The position numbers and the translations under genes were made by a program. A stretch of 64,000 nucleotides of DNA from Mycoemilia scoparia (Eukaryota > Kickxellomycota > Kickxellomycetes > Kickxellales > Kickxellaceae), in assembly GCA_027575805.1 (NCBI GenBank), contig JANBPU010000009.1, positions 124,001 through 188,000 of the forward strand, written 5' to 3'. Numbering within the stretch: the stretch's first letter is position 1; each line of letters starts with the position of its first letter. The notes below the pieces were generated by a model. It made no database searches and was not told the origin of the DNA. It saw nothing but the letters and a program-made list of their open reading frames with translations. This document shows positions 21,082-31,076 of the stretch, piece after piece.

Positions 21082-23658
21082 ATGGGAAACGTAGTAGGTT
21101 TACCAAAGTTTAACAAGAATCCAGGTAAATATTTATAGCTTAGATATGTATCTGGACAGCTATTTCTATTGTGCTCAGCGACACCAATAATATCATCATA
21201 TGTAGAAAATTTCAGGGACCAGGATGTTTTGTCGCTGGCGATTAAGGATGTCGATGATATACTAAACAGCGCTAGAGGCTCAGGAATAGTCCCTGATCAA
21301 GTAGAGCTTTGCAGAGAATTCATGGAGAATGTATCCAAACTTGGCAGAGACCCTGAAAACAGGGATTTCCTTGGAGAGAGTGGCTGCATATCTAGTTCAG
21401 TACAAGGAATTAAGATATATAACTCACTGTATGGATCCAAGGATACCGAAGCCTACTCGGCTATATTAAAAGAGCTACTATCTGTCTGTCTCCGTGTTAT
21501 TTGCAACCTTTGTGCTGACAACGATAAAAACAGAGATCGTTTGCTCGAAGCTGATGGAATACCAGCTACAATTGAGCTTCTTACTAACACAAAGTTGGAC
21601 CAGAATTCTTTCCTTCTATTTAAAATCGCATTAGTTGCTATCTACAATGCTTCCAATAACTACGAACCGGTTGCAAAAGCCCTTGTTGGTGCATCGGCTG
21701 TCAAACAGCTCATGAGGCTATTCGAGTACAGTGGAGACAACCAAATGGATGGTGATTTGGACATGGCCCGTTTGATTTCCTCCAGAAGTTTGGATAACCT
21801 CTACGAGCAAGGTAATTGTTATTGAAAGACAGTTGACTTTTTTCTTACAATTAGTAAACAGTATCTTATCAGCAACGCAAACTTTCAAAACATAGATGGA
21901 TTCGTTAATTTTTTCGAAGAGCATCCACAATATTTCACTGCAACTGTCGATTTCCTTGAAAATATCGAACAAAGAATCAACCAGGAAGATCTCCCTGAAG
22001 TATTCGACTCACTTACCCAGATTTTATACTATTTGACTGAAAAGAGTGGTAAGAAATTGGTCATTTTCTTTTAAATATCTATGTTTGAACCCCAAACTAA
22101 AAGAAATGTTTCACCACGTTTAGATGCTATAAGTAATACGGTCGCCACTCCAGATATAGCAATCAGCCTGTTTAGACTTATTCAGGCAGCCTATAGCATG
22201 GATTATAGTCCCCTGGACGATGATGAAGACAGCGAAAATGAAAATAGCAACCCTTCGAGAAACCTCCACAAATTAAACAAGAAAAACGCATGGAGAGATA
22301 GAAAGGTTGCCCAGATTACTCAAACCTTGTCTTCTATTTCTGGTTCAGGTGAGCAACACGAATATTATGGAGCCAATGCATTGCACATCACTTATTTTGC
22401 TTGTTTTTAATCAACGAGTTTGGCCTTTTTTTTTCTGAACAGAGAGAGCATTAAGTGAGTTCTTTGGAGCTCCAGAACTCATGAAGACACTTATAGACTA
22501 TATAAACATAGATCTTCCAAAGGAAAAGAAAGTTGGAGATCTTGTTGTTATCTCTGAATCTTTACATACTGCTGCAATGCTATGTCTTGGAAACTTGGCG
22601 CGTACTGAAAAGCATTGCAGAGATATGGTCGAAAACTTTGGAGACGTCTTACAAGCACTGATTGATAAATGGCTATCTAGCAACAACACGCTAGTCACAC
22701 CCCAGACACATCACGCCATCACAGGATTTTTCAAGAATCTGTGCATTCCAAGTAAGTAGACTGGCATATCTTGATAGAATGCATCATCACATACACTTAG
22801 ACAGCATCCAATATCAATTTGTGGTTTATTCATTTAGTCGAGAATCGTGATAGCTTGGTTGACATGGGACTCCATAATTCTGCTATTCTGTGGATAAATA
22901 GCTCCGTTGTCCCACTACAGGTGAACTGTTTGTCTATACTTAAACTACTTACTGCCCAAGGAACCCACGCCTTTGATGTTGTGCTCAAGATTATTGGCAT
23001 TAACGAAGTACTTGGATCCCCTACCCCTCTATCCAAAACTCAAGCAGAATCGACCACCGCACCGCCAATCAAGCTGCTTGTTGATGCCATTATAAAATCA
23101 GATATCCCGGCTGTTCGTGGTGAAGGCTCTCGTGCACTCGTCAACATCATAGCGAGAACTTTTATCAACATGTCCGCTAATCCAAAACAAAATGCCGAAC
23201 TGCAGTCTAGAGCCGTAGCAGCAATAACAAAGGGGAATGGGGGAAGCAGCTATCCTATGGTCCAAGCTATGGTCCTTACTCTAGTCCAAGATGGACAGCG
23301 TCATCCTATTCTGCTCCACGAGTCATTGAAGGCCTTGCTTATACTTTCCGCCATTGACCCTGCCAGGTGCAGCTATTCAATTGAAATAGTAGAGCAATTG
23401 CTTCAATCATTGGGGCCCCAAAAAGAGGGTCAAGATAATGAAGATGCCGCCTCCACAAAGACCCTGCTAGCTGTCTTGGAGTCCATCATAAAGGATGTCA
23501 AACATGAAACTTACCCAGATCAGACTTTCCAGCAGGCTGTTTCGCTTGTGCGTATACTTTTTGACACCCACATTCCATCAGCGGGGCCTAAGTTCACTGA
23601 AGGAAAAGAGGCCTTAAAAGATCGTCTAGCACACCTACTCCCAGCAGCAGAAGCCTAA
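21082..23658 (+). CDS. SmgGDS/RAP1GDS1-like armadillo protein
   Basis: An armadillo-repeat protein resembling RAP1GDS1 (SmgGDS), which binds prenylated Ras/Rho-family GTPases. Exons are 21082-21124, 21179-21811, 21896-22048, 22124-22348, 22443-22751 and 22838-23658 (727 aa). Repeat-like segments include LLSVCLRVICNLCADNDKNR, LHTAAMLCLGNLARTEKHC, HHAITGFFKNLCIPS and VNCLSILKLLTAQG. An acidic loop (LDDDEDSENEN) interrupts the middle. The N-terminus MGNVVGLPK fits the N-myristoylation pattern, which human SmgGDS lacks. The exon 3 start at 21896 is the only acceptor that keeps the frame, although coding-like sequence continues about 40 nt upstream in another phase, so this junction is the least certain. 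The protein is absent from budding yeast. Confidence 0.75.
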
Positions 23659-24036
23659 TTGTATAGCAACAATCCATTGACTACCAAAGTTTTCTCTCGA
23701 GTGGATGCTAATACGAAGTGCTTGATATATTTATCAAAAGTGGTGGATTACTGTCCTGTTCTTTAATATCCCGATAATACTCGACTCATAACATAGGGCT
23801 TAAACATTTTAATAATAAATCTTGAATTGAATTGATTTCATGCCAATTCCTAAAGCAACAGGTCACCAAAAACCTTGGTTTGGAATAGAAAATAATATCA
23901 TTAAAGAGAATAGAGTTAAATGACTTTTCATGACCCATAAATGCTCTTTGTCGTGACTACAGTTTAATCCTGAAACAAATGTCACACACATAGTGTGCCG
24001 CAATGCAAGACCAATTTTATAACATTAGAACAAGAT
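23659..24036. other. Intergenic region, about 380 bp
   Basis: Lies between the SmgGDS-like stop and the start of the zinc-finger gene. AATAATAAATC at about 23812 is a possible polyadenylation signal. No gene is seen. Confidence 0.5.
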
Positions 24037-26550
24037 ATGACCGGACTAGAAAGCAATATTGCTGATTCTAAGATATCAAAAGAAAATGCTATGACTACTG
24101 AAATTCAGAATTCGGCCGAGAATAAGAATGATGAGACACCCAAATCTAAGGATAATCAAAAGAGAAAACCAAAGACAGTTTGTAAATATATAAAATCTGG
24201 AGAAAAATGCCCCTTTGGACCGCGCTGTCGCTTTTATCACCCAAAAATCAGAAACGGCGGTGATACAATCCGAGAAAATCCAAGTAAGGCAAGCTCCGAA
24301 AAGGGCAACGATGATAAGCCAGATGCCAAACCTAGAAAAGGTAACAACCGATCTGGCCGTGGCCGTGGCAAGAAACAAAATGCAAAGCCAAAAGCTAGAG
24401 ACCAAGATCAAAAGGCGGGGCCATCCGTTGCTCTAAAGACCCAAGCCAAAGATCTGACACGGAATCCCAGGTTTACAGCGAAATCCATCAGCGCCGATAA
24501 GGGTGAGCAGGCATTTGCGGTTGAGATGCGGCCATCTGATCCTGACTTTCCTTTTGACATACGCGTCCTTTACTTTGCTCTGGTTGTTCCATGTGACTAT
24601 CCACCCAACTCCGAGTCAGGTCAGCTGGTAGAAATCCACATTGCAAACAAGGCCATACCGACTGGAGTGAAGCACAATATCGAAAAGGCATTCGCTCGCT
24701 ATGTTCGAAAATGCACCAAAGATCATGTTGAAAATGGCATTGAGCCACCTACGCTTTGCGAATATATCCAATGGCTTGATAACAATCTGGAGGATCTAAT
24801 GCGCGAAAAGCCCGCAGCCACGATAAAATTTGTATCCTTCTCTTCAAAACCAACATCAAAAAAGGGTGCAAACGACAGCGAAAAAACTGCTGATGACAAT
24901 CAAATTGATGGGAAACCTAACGATCAGTCTCACGATGCTGACATGGATCGAGATGACGAACAACAAAGCACGAATCTTGGGTATAAAACTCAACAGCGCC
25001 CATCCCAAAATAGACCCCCTGTACAGAAACCCCAGCCCAAATATTTGGCCAACGAATCTGAAGCCATCACGCCCGGTCTGCGCATAGAAAAAGAGATTGG
25101 GCAGCTTGAACGCAGGTATCGCACAAGCTTTGAATTCATCCAGAACAACAAGGATGGTAAATATGTAGTCAAGTTCTCGGTGATCCCAACGGATCCAGAC
25201 TTTGACATTGATGTTGGATTTATCCCTGTTAGACTTGAAGCCTCTGTTCCCGAGGACGTCGAACATAAAGATACCGAATTCCCAAAGATCTGCATTTCCA
25301 TCACCATTGACCCAGGCCTTGTCGTCGGGAGGAAAGGAGAACCATCAAAGTGGTTGCCAGAGAAACAAATCAGGACTAGGATAAATTATGTCGAATCGGA
25401 GTTTATGAAGCATGTCAATCTGTACCCAGACCACACCATGCTGAAGCACTTTAATTGGCTTGATCGTCAGCTAGTAGAGTTTCTCTGTAAACCCCAAGAG
25501 ATAAGGACAACAAGAAATAATGAGCCTCCGTCTGCTTTGGCTGAACATAGCACCGAAGAAAGGGAAGAACCAAGTGACAGTGGCGATCAGACCAAAGCTG
25601 ACATCAGACCAGTACGCCGAGGAACTGAAATTAGGTTTGGTTCGTTGACGCTCGAAGGGATCTCTCTGGTTACCTGTCACTCTCTCAACCTTACTGTACG
25701 CTGCGCTCGTTGCAAAAATACGACAGACGTCAGAGATATCAAGCCCACCCTTCAAGGTAAGAAGGATCAACAACGATGGCTACCATGCTCAACATGTAGT
25801 TCGCTGGTCGGCATTAGATTCCGACCTGACTATCTATTTAGCCAATCGCCGACTCTAGGGTATATTGACTGTTCAAACTGTATCCCATTTGATTTGCTGA
25901 CCTCAAAGTATTTCCTCACCTGTGAGAATTGTCCATTGGAAGACACGGAACAGCAAAAGGACCAGATGAACATTGCGTTGACGCCTGGTTCGCTCTCAAT
26001 GGCGAATTGCCACAATTGCCATCACCGTGTGAAGCTGCGTATTGCCGATGTTCAATTCAACAAGTTGGCAGCAGGCGACAAGCTTGGGGATGCGACGGCT
26101 ATCCAGGCCCAGCTATCCAAACAGCCATCAAAGGCCAAAGCACGAAGGCAGGACCTTGCACAATTGGGCGTTATTCCCGGACAGCCACTTCCCGACAAAG
26201 GCACATGCAAACACTATGGTAAGAGCTATAGATGGCTGCGATTCCCTTGCTGTGGCAAAGTCTACCCGTGCGATATATGCCACGATGACAATGAGAAGGA
26301 CCATTCGTGCGAGATGGCAAAAAGCATGCTCTGTGGCCACTGCGCTAAAGAGCAGTCGGTCCAGAAGGCCGAACAGCTTGGTGGTTGCATTGCGTGTGGT
26401 AGCAAATTTAATCGGAAGTCTGGTGGCAGCGGCGCCTTCTGGGAGGGTGGCCAAGGTGTTAGAGACCGCCAAAAGATGAGCCGAAAGGACCCTAAAAAAT
26501 ACAAGGGCTTGGCAAAGACAACTTCAAGCCATAAGCAGAAGTCGGCATGA
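24037..26550 (+). CDS. CCCH and CHY zinc-finger protein with two RWD-like repeats
   Basis: An intronless gene of 837 aa. A CCCH finger sits at residues 49-68 (CKYIKSGEKC-PFGPRC-RFYH, spacing 8-5-3), followed by a basic Arg/Gly/Lys tract, which suggests RNA binding. Two related blocks, about 162-262 and 358-485, each run from a PDFPFDI/PDFDIDV strand to a QWLD/NWLD helix and look like tandem RWD-type modules. Next come zinc-ribbon-like CxxC pairs (about 545-665). A CHY zinc finger follows at about 722-795 (GTCKHYGKSYRWLRFPCCG, then CDICHDD, CGHC, CIACG). CCCH+CHY proteins exist in fungi but have no firm function. I used the first ATG, at 24037, because the frame extends upstream only to a GTG and there is no in-frame ATG. 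Confidence 0.85.
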   Translation: MTGLESNIADSKISKENAMTTEIQNSAENKNDETPKSKDNQKRKPKTVCKYIKSGEKCPFGPRCRFYHPKIRNGGDTIRENPSKASSEKGNDDKPDAKPRKGNNRSGRGRGKKQNAKPKARDQDQKAGPSVALKTQAKDLTRNPRFTAKSISADKGEQAFAVEMRPSDPDFPFDIRVLYFALVVPCDYPPNSESGQLVEIHIANKAIPTGVKHNIEKAFARYVRKCTKDHVENGIEPPTLCEYIQWLDNNLEDLMREKPAATIKFVSFSSKPTSKKGANDSEKTADDNQIDGKPNDQSHDADMDRDDEQQSTNLGYKTQQRPSQNRPPVQKPQPKYLANESEAITPGLRIEKEIGQLERRYRTSFEFIQNNKDGKYVVKFSVIPTDPDFDIDVGFIPVRLEASVPEDVEHKDTEFPKICISITIDPGLVVGRKGEPSKWLPEKQIRTRINYVESEFMKHVNLYPDHTMLKHFNWLDRQLVEFLCKPQEIRTTRNNEPPSALAEHSTEEREEPSDSGDQTKADIRPVRRGTEIRFGSLTLEGISLVTCHSLNLTVRCARCKNTTDVRDIKPTLQGKKDQQRWLPCSTCSSLVGIRFRPDYLFSQSPTLGYIDCSNCIPFDLLTSKYFLTCENCPLEDTEQQKDQMNIALTPGSLSMANCHNCHHRVKLRIADVQFNKLAAGDKLGDATAIQAQLSKQPSKAKARRQDLAQLGVIPGQPLPDKGTCKHYGKSYRWLRFPCCGKVYPCDICHDDNEKDHSCEMAKSMLCGHCAKEQSVQKAEQLGGCIACGSKFNRKSGGSGAFWEGGQGVRDRQKMSRKDPKKYKGLAKTTSSHKQKSA

Positions 26551-28199
26551 AGGCGAATTTAGATGTATTAATAGACTTCAAGGTGTTTTTGTTTGATACG
26601 CTTTGCTTTTTTGCACGTATATAAATACTATTGATTGGAAACCGCTCTGTCTTTTTGAAATACTCCGGGGAAACGTTGACAAAACCCCGTACAATCCAAT
26701 ATTGCTTGCTATACGATGCCAAAATTTATCACAAATTGACTACACATGCAAGTTTATTCCCCGCTAGGCTCCGATTTGATACACGAAGCATCGCTTACAT
26801 ATCGTTGCTGGCTTTGCTGCAACGAGATCCATCATGTAATATTGCAGAAGACTGAAGGCTGGATGCTTCATTGTGCTTGATCCTCACATTTGGACAAGTT
26901 GCCTTTTTGAGCAGCACATCACTGGCTGGCAAACAGAGGAGGGCTCTAATACAAAATGTGCAGGATGACATATGCAGACAAGGCATTTGTGTAATGGTCA
27001 GCCTACCAGTGACAAGCCTGACAATGCTGGTGTACTCATACATGCATCATACCTTTTGTCCTTTGAGCAGGCAGGCATGGCCACGTGAGTGTGATGGATA
27101 TCAAGTATTCGTTGTCTTTAGTATATGAAATCCCAAATCCGCCTATTGTATAAGTGATTAGGGCACGGTGAGTCTATCGCATCTAAAGTGACAAATTCCA
27201 TCAGGAATGCCTGTTGAATCTGAATACACAGGCTTAGGTATGCAGTAGAATTCCATGCCAGGTCAGGCCTAGGCTAGAAACACAGATGCCCCTGTTACAA
27301 AAAGATGACAAATAGGACACCACAACATTTTCCTGGAGTCGTTGCTGTCTGAACAAAACTAAAGTCTGGTCATGTAGCAACATTCCTTGGTATCGTAGCC
27401 GGCTTGCACGGATAAATCTAAAAGCCTAAACGAGAAATGAGCCGGATGATGTGTCCCAAGTCCACTGGGCTCAATTTACCCGCAAATTTAGGCTTTAGCT
27501 GGGATTCTGTTGAGCCTTAACCAAGACTTAGGGGCGACTACTACGATCATTTTATTTCGGACCAGCTCCATCGAAATGTCTTGATTATAGAGCCATTCCA
27601 CCCTTATTTAATCAGACTGCTCCAGGCTTATCTTTTTCATCAAAGAAAACAGTAGCAATGTTTCTGTAAAAAGGTGTTAGGGCTGTTTAGAAAGTGGTGG
27701 CAGAGATGTCCCTTGGGTGAATCACATCAACTAAAACCCCTCCCTACCTGCAGCTCGTTGGAACAGGAATAAAAAGGGCACATGAGCCCTCTTTTCGAAA
27801 TAGGGCAAAGCCAGCCCGCCACTTTGCCCAAGAAGTGGCCTGTGCGCGCTAACCCCTCTTCTATTGGCCTGTGTAAAACAGCCGTCCTCTCATGGCCAAG
27901 TCCGCATTTTCTGTCGAGTTATTGTGGAGGCTTGGTGCGCCAATTTTTCAGAGTGACCTGGATGTACACGGTGACTTTCAAAATTCTTAAATATCCTTAG
28001 AACAGCCCAAATGCTGTTTGCACTTTTTAACTACATTCTTTTCTTTTACTTCCACCAACTCAACATTCATATCCACAGGCCAGACTCTCTTGTCTTTGGG
28101 CTCGCTTGATTTATTCGAATAGACACACACATACACTTTGACGCACACACAGCTCTTCCAGAACACATATTTACTTGCATATCCCAATTAACTACATCA
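26551..28199. other. Intergenic region, 1.65 kb
   Basis: No supported gene. It has several modest open frames on both strands but no splice-linked coding series. The last 500 bp are probably the promoter of the serine dehydratase gene: CCAAT-type ATTGG motifs (about 27863 and 27936 in either orientation) and a CA-rich tract at 28122-28151. Confidence 0.5.
28122..28151 (+). repeat. CA/TACA tract upstream of the serine dehydratase start
   Basis: Two CACACACA blocks joined by a short linker, ending about 49 bp before the ATG at 28200. One of four such tracts upstream of plus-strand genes in the window. Confidence 0.7.
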
Positions 28200-30584
28200 A
28201 TGCGCCACTTGGCACGCTGCAGCAACATCCGGAGCCTTAGTGCCCAGAGGCTCTTTTCCTCTATCTCATCGACCAGATCGATGCTGGCTGGAAGGTGGCC
28301 CAGCAAGGCCGTTGCCAGCACAGGCTCGATTTCGTCGCTTAACAAGACCAACGCATCTTCTTCGCTGTGGAAAGCAGCTTCGTTGGCACAGCAAAAGGCC
28401 TTCCAGTCCACCAGCACAAGCGTTAGCAAGGTAGAGGAAGAAGAAAAGCAGGTAAGACCGAGACCCGCCAATATACATGGCTGTATCAGTCCAAACCAAG
28501 AAAATCTCCTGTGTCTTGCCGCCCCATTAAACACACACACACACGCACACCCCTTCTCTCTTTTCTCCCCCCTTCTGCAAAAAACAGGTTTCTTGGCGTG
28601 AGACATCCGTCTAGTATTGACAAAATTTATTTATAAATATTTTGTGGTCCGCCATTAGGAAAACCAAGAGCAAGAAAAAACACACCACGCAGTGGTTAGT
28701 ACCTTCGACTTGTTCTCGATTGGCATTGGCCCGTCATCCAGGTAAGGAAAATTTCGCAAAGCAAAAGCAGAACCCACCCCAGCTGCATTGCTAATGCAGC
28801 GACGCACATTGCCGATATTAAGCCCAAGATTGTTTGCTTTTTCAAATTAGTCATACAGTTGGTCCTATGCGTGCCGCCAGAATATTTGTACGCGATCTTG
28901 TTGATCATGGCATCCTGGAAAAGGCAAGCCACCATCCAAAGTTATTACTGATGTAAACTGATTATGCATGCCACCATCATCTTTCCCTGTCACAGCATTA
29001 ATCCTGGTAGTCTGTTTTCTTTGTTCTCGTTGGTCCACCCGTTAGGTTGCTACCATTAAGGCTGATCTCTACGGATCTCTCGCTCTGACTGGCATCGGCC
29101 ACGGCACGCCCAACGCTACCCTGATGGGCCTCGAGGGCGAGGCTCCCGAAACAGTCCCGACTGATACCGTGATCAGCCGTGTGCAGTCAATGCATGATAC
29201 CAATACCATCACTCTTAACGGAACCCACCGTATCAGATTTAATCCTGAGAAGGACCTCACACTCCACTACTACGAATCCCTCCCCCAGCACCCGAATGGC
29301 ATGCGTTTCAGCGTTTTCGACAAAAACGGCGACCTCCTTGCCACCAACGAGTACTTTTCGATTGGCGGTGGCTTCGTTGTCAACGAGCGCACCCAGGTAG
29401 CTCACGGCGAAAATGTGTACTATCGTGATGAGCGCGAAACTGCTGTAAAGGCCTCAGGCTCCGAAGGCGGCGACCGTCAGAGCCAGGACCTGATTGTTGC
29501 TGCTCTCCCGTTCACCAACGGAAACGACCTTCTTCACCTATGTCACAGCGAGAACCTTACCATGGCCGAGGTCGTGTTCCTGAACGAGCTGCAATGGAGA
29601 AGCCGCGACGATGTTATCAAGTCTGCCTACAAACTGTGGGAAGTCATGGATGACAGTATTCGCAATGGCTGTCTTTCTTCGGAGGAGTACTTGCCCGGCG
29701 GTCTCAATGTCAAGCGCCGTGCACCAGGGCTATACAAGAATCTTCTTCGCGGTATCTATAAGACGTCTGGACACTACCATTCCAGTGAACAGCAGGCCCC
29801 TGGCTCTGGTTCCAGCCGCTCTTCAAACCTTGTCAAGGACTTAAACGAAACGGATTCTGCTGAACCCCACACCCAAGTCCAAACAAACAGCCAGGCCTCC
29901 CTATTCAAGAACAATGGCGACCTTATGGCCAAGCGATCCCAGTTGGGCGACCTTCTTAAGCAGCGCACTACATCGCCCAGACGTGGTGTCTTGCCTCAGC
30001 TCGACTACCTCTCCGTCTATGCCATTGCCGTAAACGAGGAGAATGCTGCTGGCGGCCGTGTTGTCACTGCACCAACAAACGGCTCCGCTGGTGTAATTCC
30101 TTCGGTCTTGAAGTATCACCTTGAATTCTTGTCAGAGAACCCAGCTCGTGATATCCTCGAGTTCCTATTCACCACTGCTGCCATTGGTATGCTCTTCAAG
30201 CGTGGTGCAAGTATTAGTGCAGCCGAGATGGGTTGCCAGGGTGAAGTCGGTGTTGCCTGTGCGATGGCAGCTGCTGGTTTTGCTGCCGTCATGGGTGGCA
30301 CAGCAAGGCAAATCGAAAATGCTGCCGAAATTGGTATGGAGCACAACCTCGGTTTGACTTGTGATCCCATCCACGGTCTTGTTCAGATCCCCTGCATTGA
30401 GAGAAATGCATTGGGTGCTGTCAAGGCTGTGACTGCTGCTCAGCTCGCCCTCCAGGGCGATGGCAGCCATAGAGTTACTCTTGACCAGGTCATTGAGACG
30501 ATGCGTCAGACCGGTCACGACATGATGTCCAAGTATAAGGAGACCTCTCAGGGTGGACTTGCTGTAAATGTCCCTGTGTGTTAA
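28200..30584 (+). CDS. Mitochondrial iron-sulfur L-serine dehydratase (bacterial SdaA type)
   Basis: Deaminates L-serine to pyruvate and ammonia with a [4Fe-4S] cluster, unlike the PLP-dependent Cha1 common in fungi. Exons are 28200-28451, 28659-28741, 28851-28923 and 29046-30584 (648 aa). The third intron is GC-AG (donor AAG|GCAAGC). Residues 1-80 are Ser/Ala/Arg-rich and lack acids at the start, as in a mitochondrial presequence. The N-terminal domain has [18 protein letters not shown], with the SSSHT loop split by intron 2. The C-terminal domain has [13 protein letters not shown] and cysteines C533, C575 and C586, spaced 42 and 11, matching the cluster ligands of Legionella SDH. It ends in a terminal Cys, C648, the position of the tail-in-mouth fourth ligand. 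A polar insert of about 70-80 residues (around 380-460) is not typical of bacterial proteins. CIA1 or mitochondrial ISC machinery would supply the cluster. Confidence 0.93.
28530..28550 (+). repeat. (CA)n microsatellite in intron 1 of the serine dehydratase gene
   Basis: About ten CA units inside the 207-nt first intron, followed by a pyrimidine-rich run. Confidence 0.8.
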
Positions 30585-31076
30585 TCCCACCCAACCGTTC
30601 TTCTTTGATAGCTTGGAAAATGAGATTTATACATAATAAAGAAAACATGTACCACTATCATAACCACCAACTGCTTTTACTATCGCTAGTACCTATCTAT
30701 ATCATTCATACTCTTTTTTCATCTTATTTAACGTTAGTTTGAAAAATACACATACATTGAATCATTGTTAAACTGATTGCAATACCGTTGTATGTACGGT
30801 GGTAGCCTTCCAAAATTCTGCACAAACATTGACAAATTTAACCGCAGGTGTGACGGTAATTTAAATAAAGTAAACACACCGGAGTTGCTAACAAAAATAA
30901 AACAGAGCAAGCTCATTGGTCAGTGCTTGATGTCTGTTAGATTTCACACACACACACATACATACATTTTTCGACATATACTTCGAGTATTCCAACTTGA
31001 CTCAATTTTACCCTTTGCATTTCCAAATATTTCAATTTCAATTTATTATTGACGGATACAGCTGCACAGCAAAGAG
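30585..31076. other. Intergenic region serine dehydratase / CTF18
   Basis: About 490 bp. ACATAATAAAG at about 30632 is a likely polyadenylation signal. A CA/TACA tract (30945-30967) precedes CTF18. No gene is seen. Confidence 0.5.
30945..30967 (+). repeat. (CA)n(TACA)n tract upstream of CTF18
   Basis: About eight CA units followed by TACATACAT. It ends about 110 bp before the ATG at 31077. Confidence 0.75.

Noticed and set aside
21812..21895. Alternative exon 3 start in the SmgGDS-like gene at 21855 or 21862
   Set aside because: Upstream sequence looks coding in one frame, but those acceptors put the frame out of register or reach a stop. Only 21896 fits.
26871..27128. Plus-strand frame of 85 codons in the 26.5-28.2 kb gap
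   Set aside because: No recognisable domain or splice-linked exons, with competing frames on the other strand.
17637..27362. Identical 16-mer GTCTGAACAAAACTAA at 17637-17652 and 27347-27362, with a similar left flank
   Set aside because: One exact 16-mer pair is expected by chance at about this window size, and the right flanks do not align.
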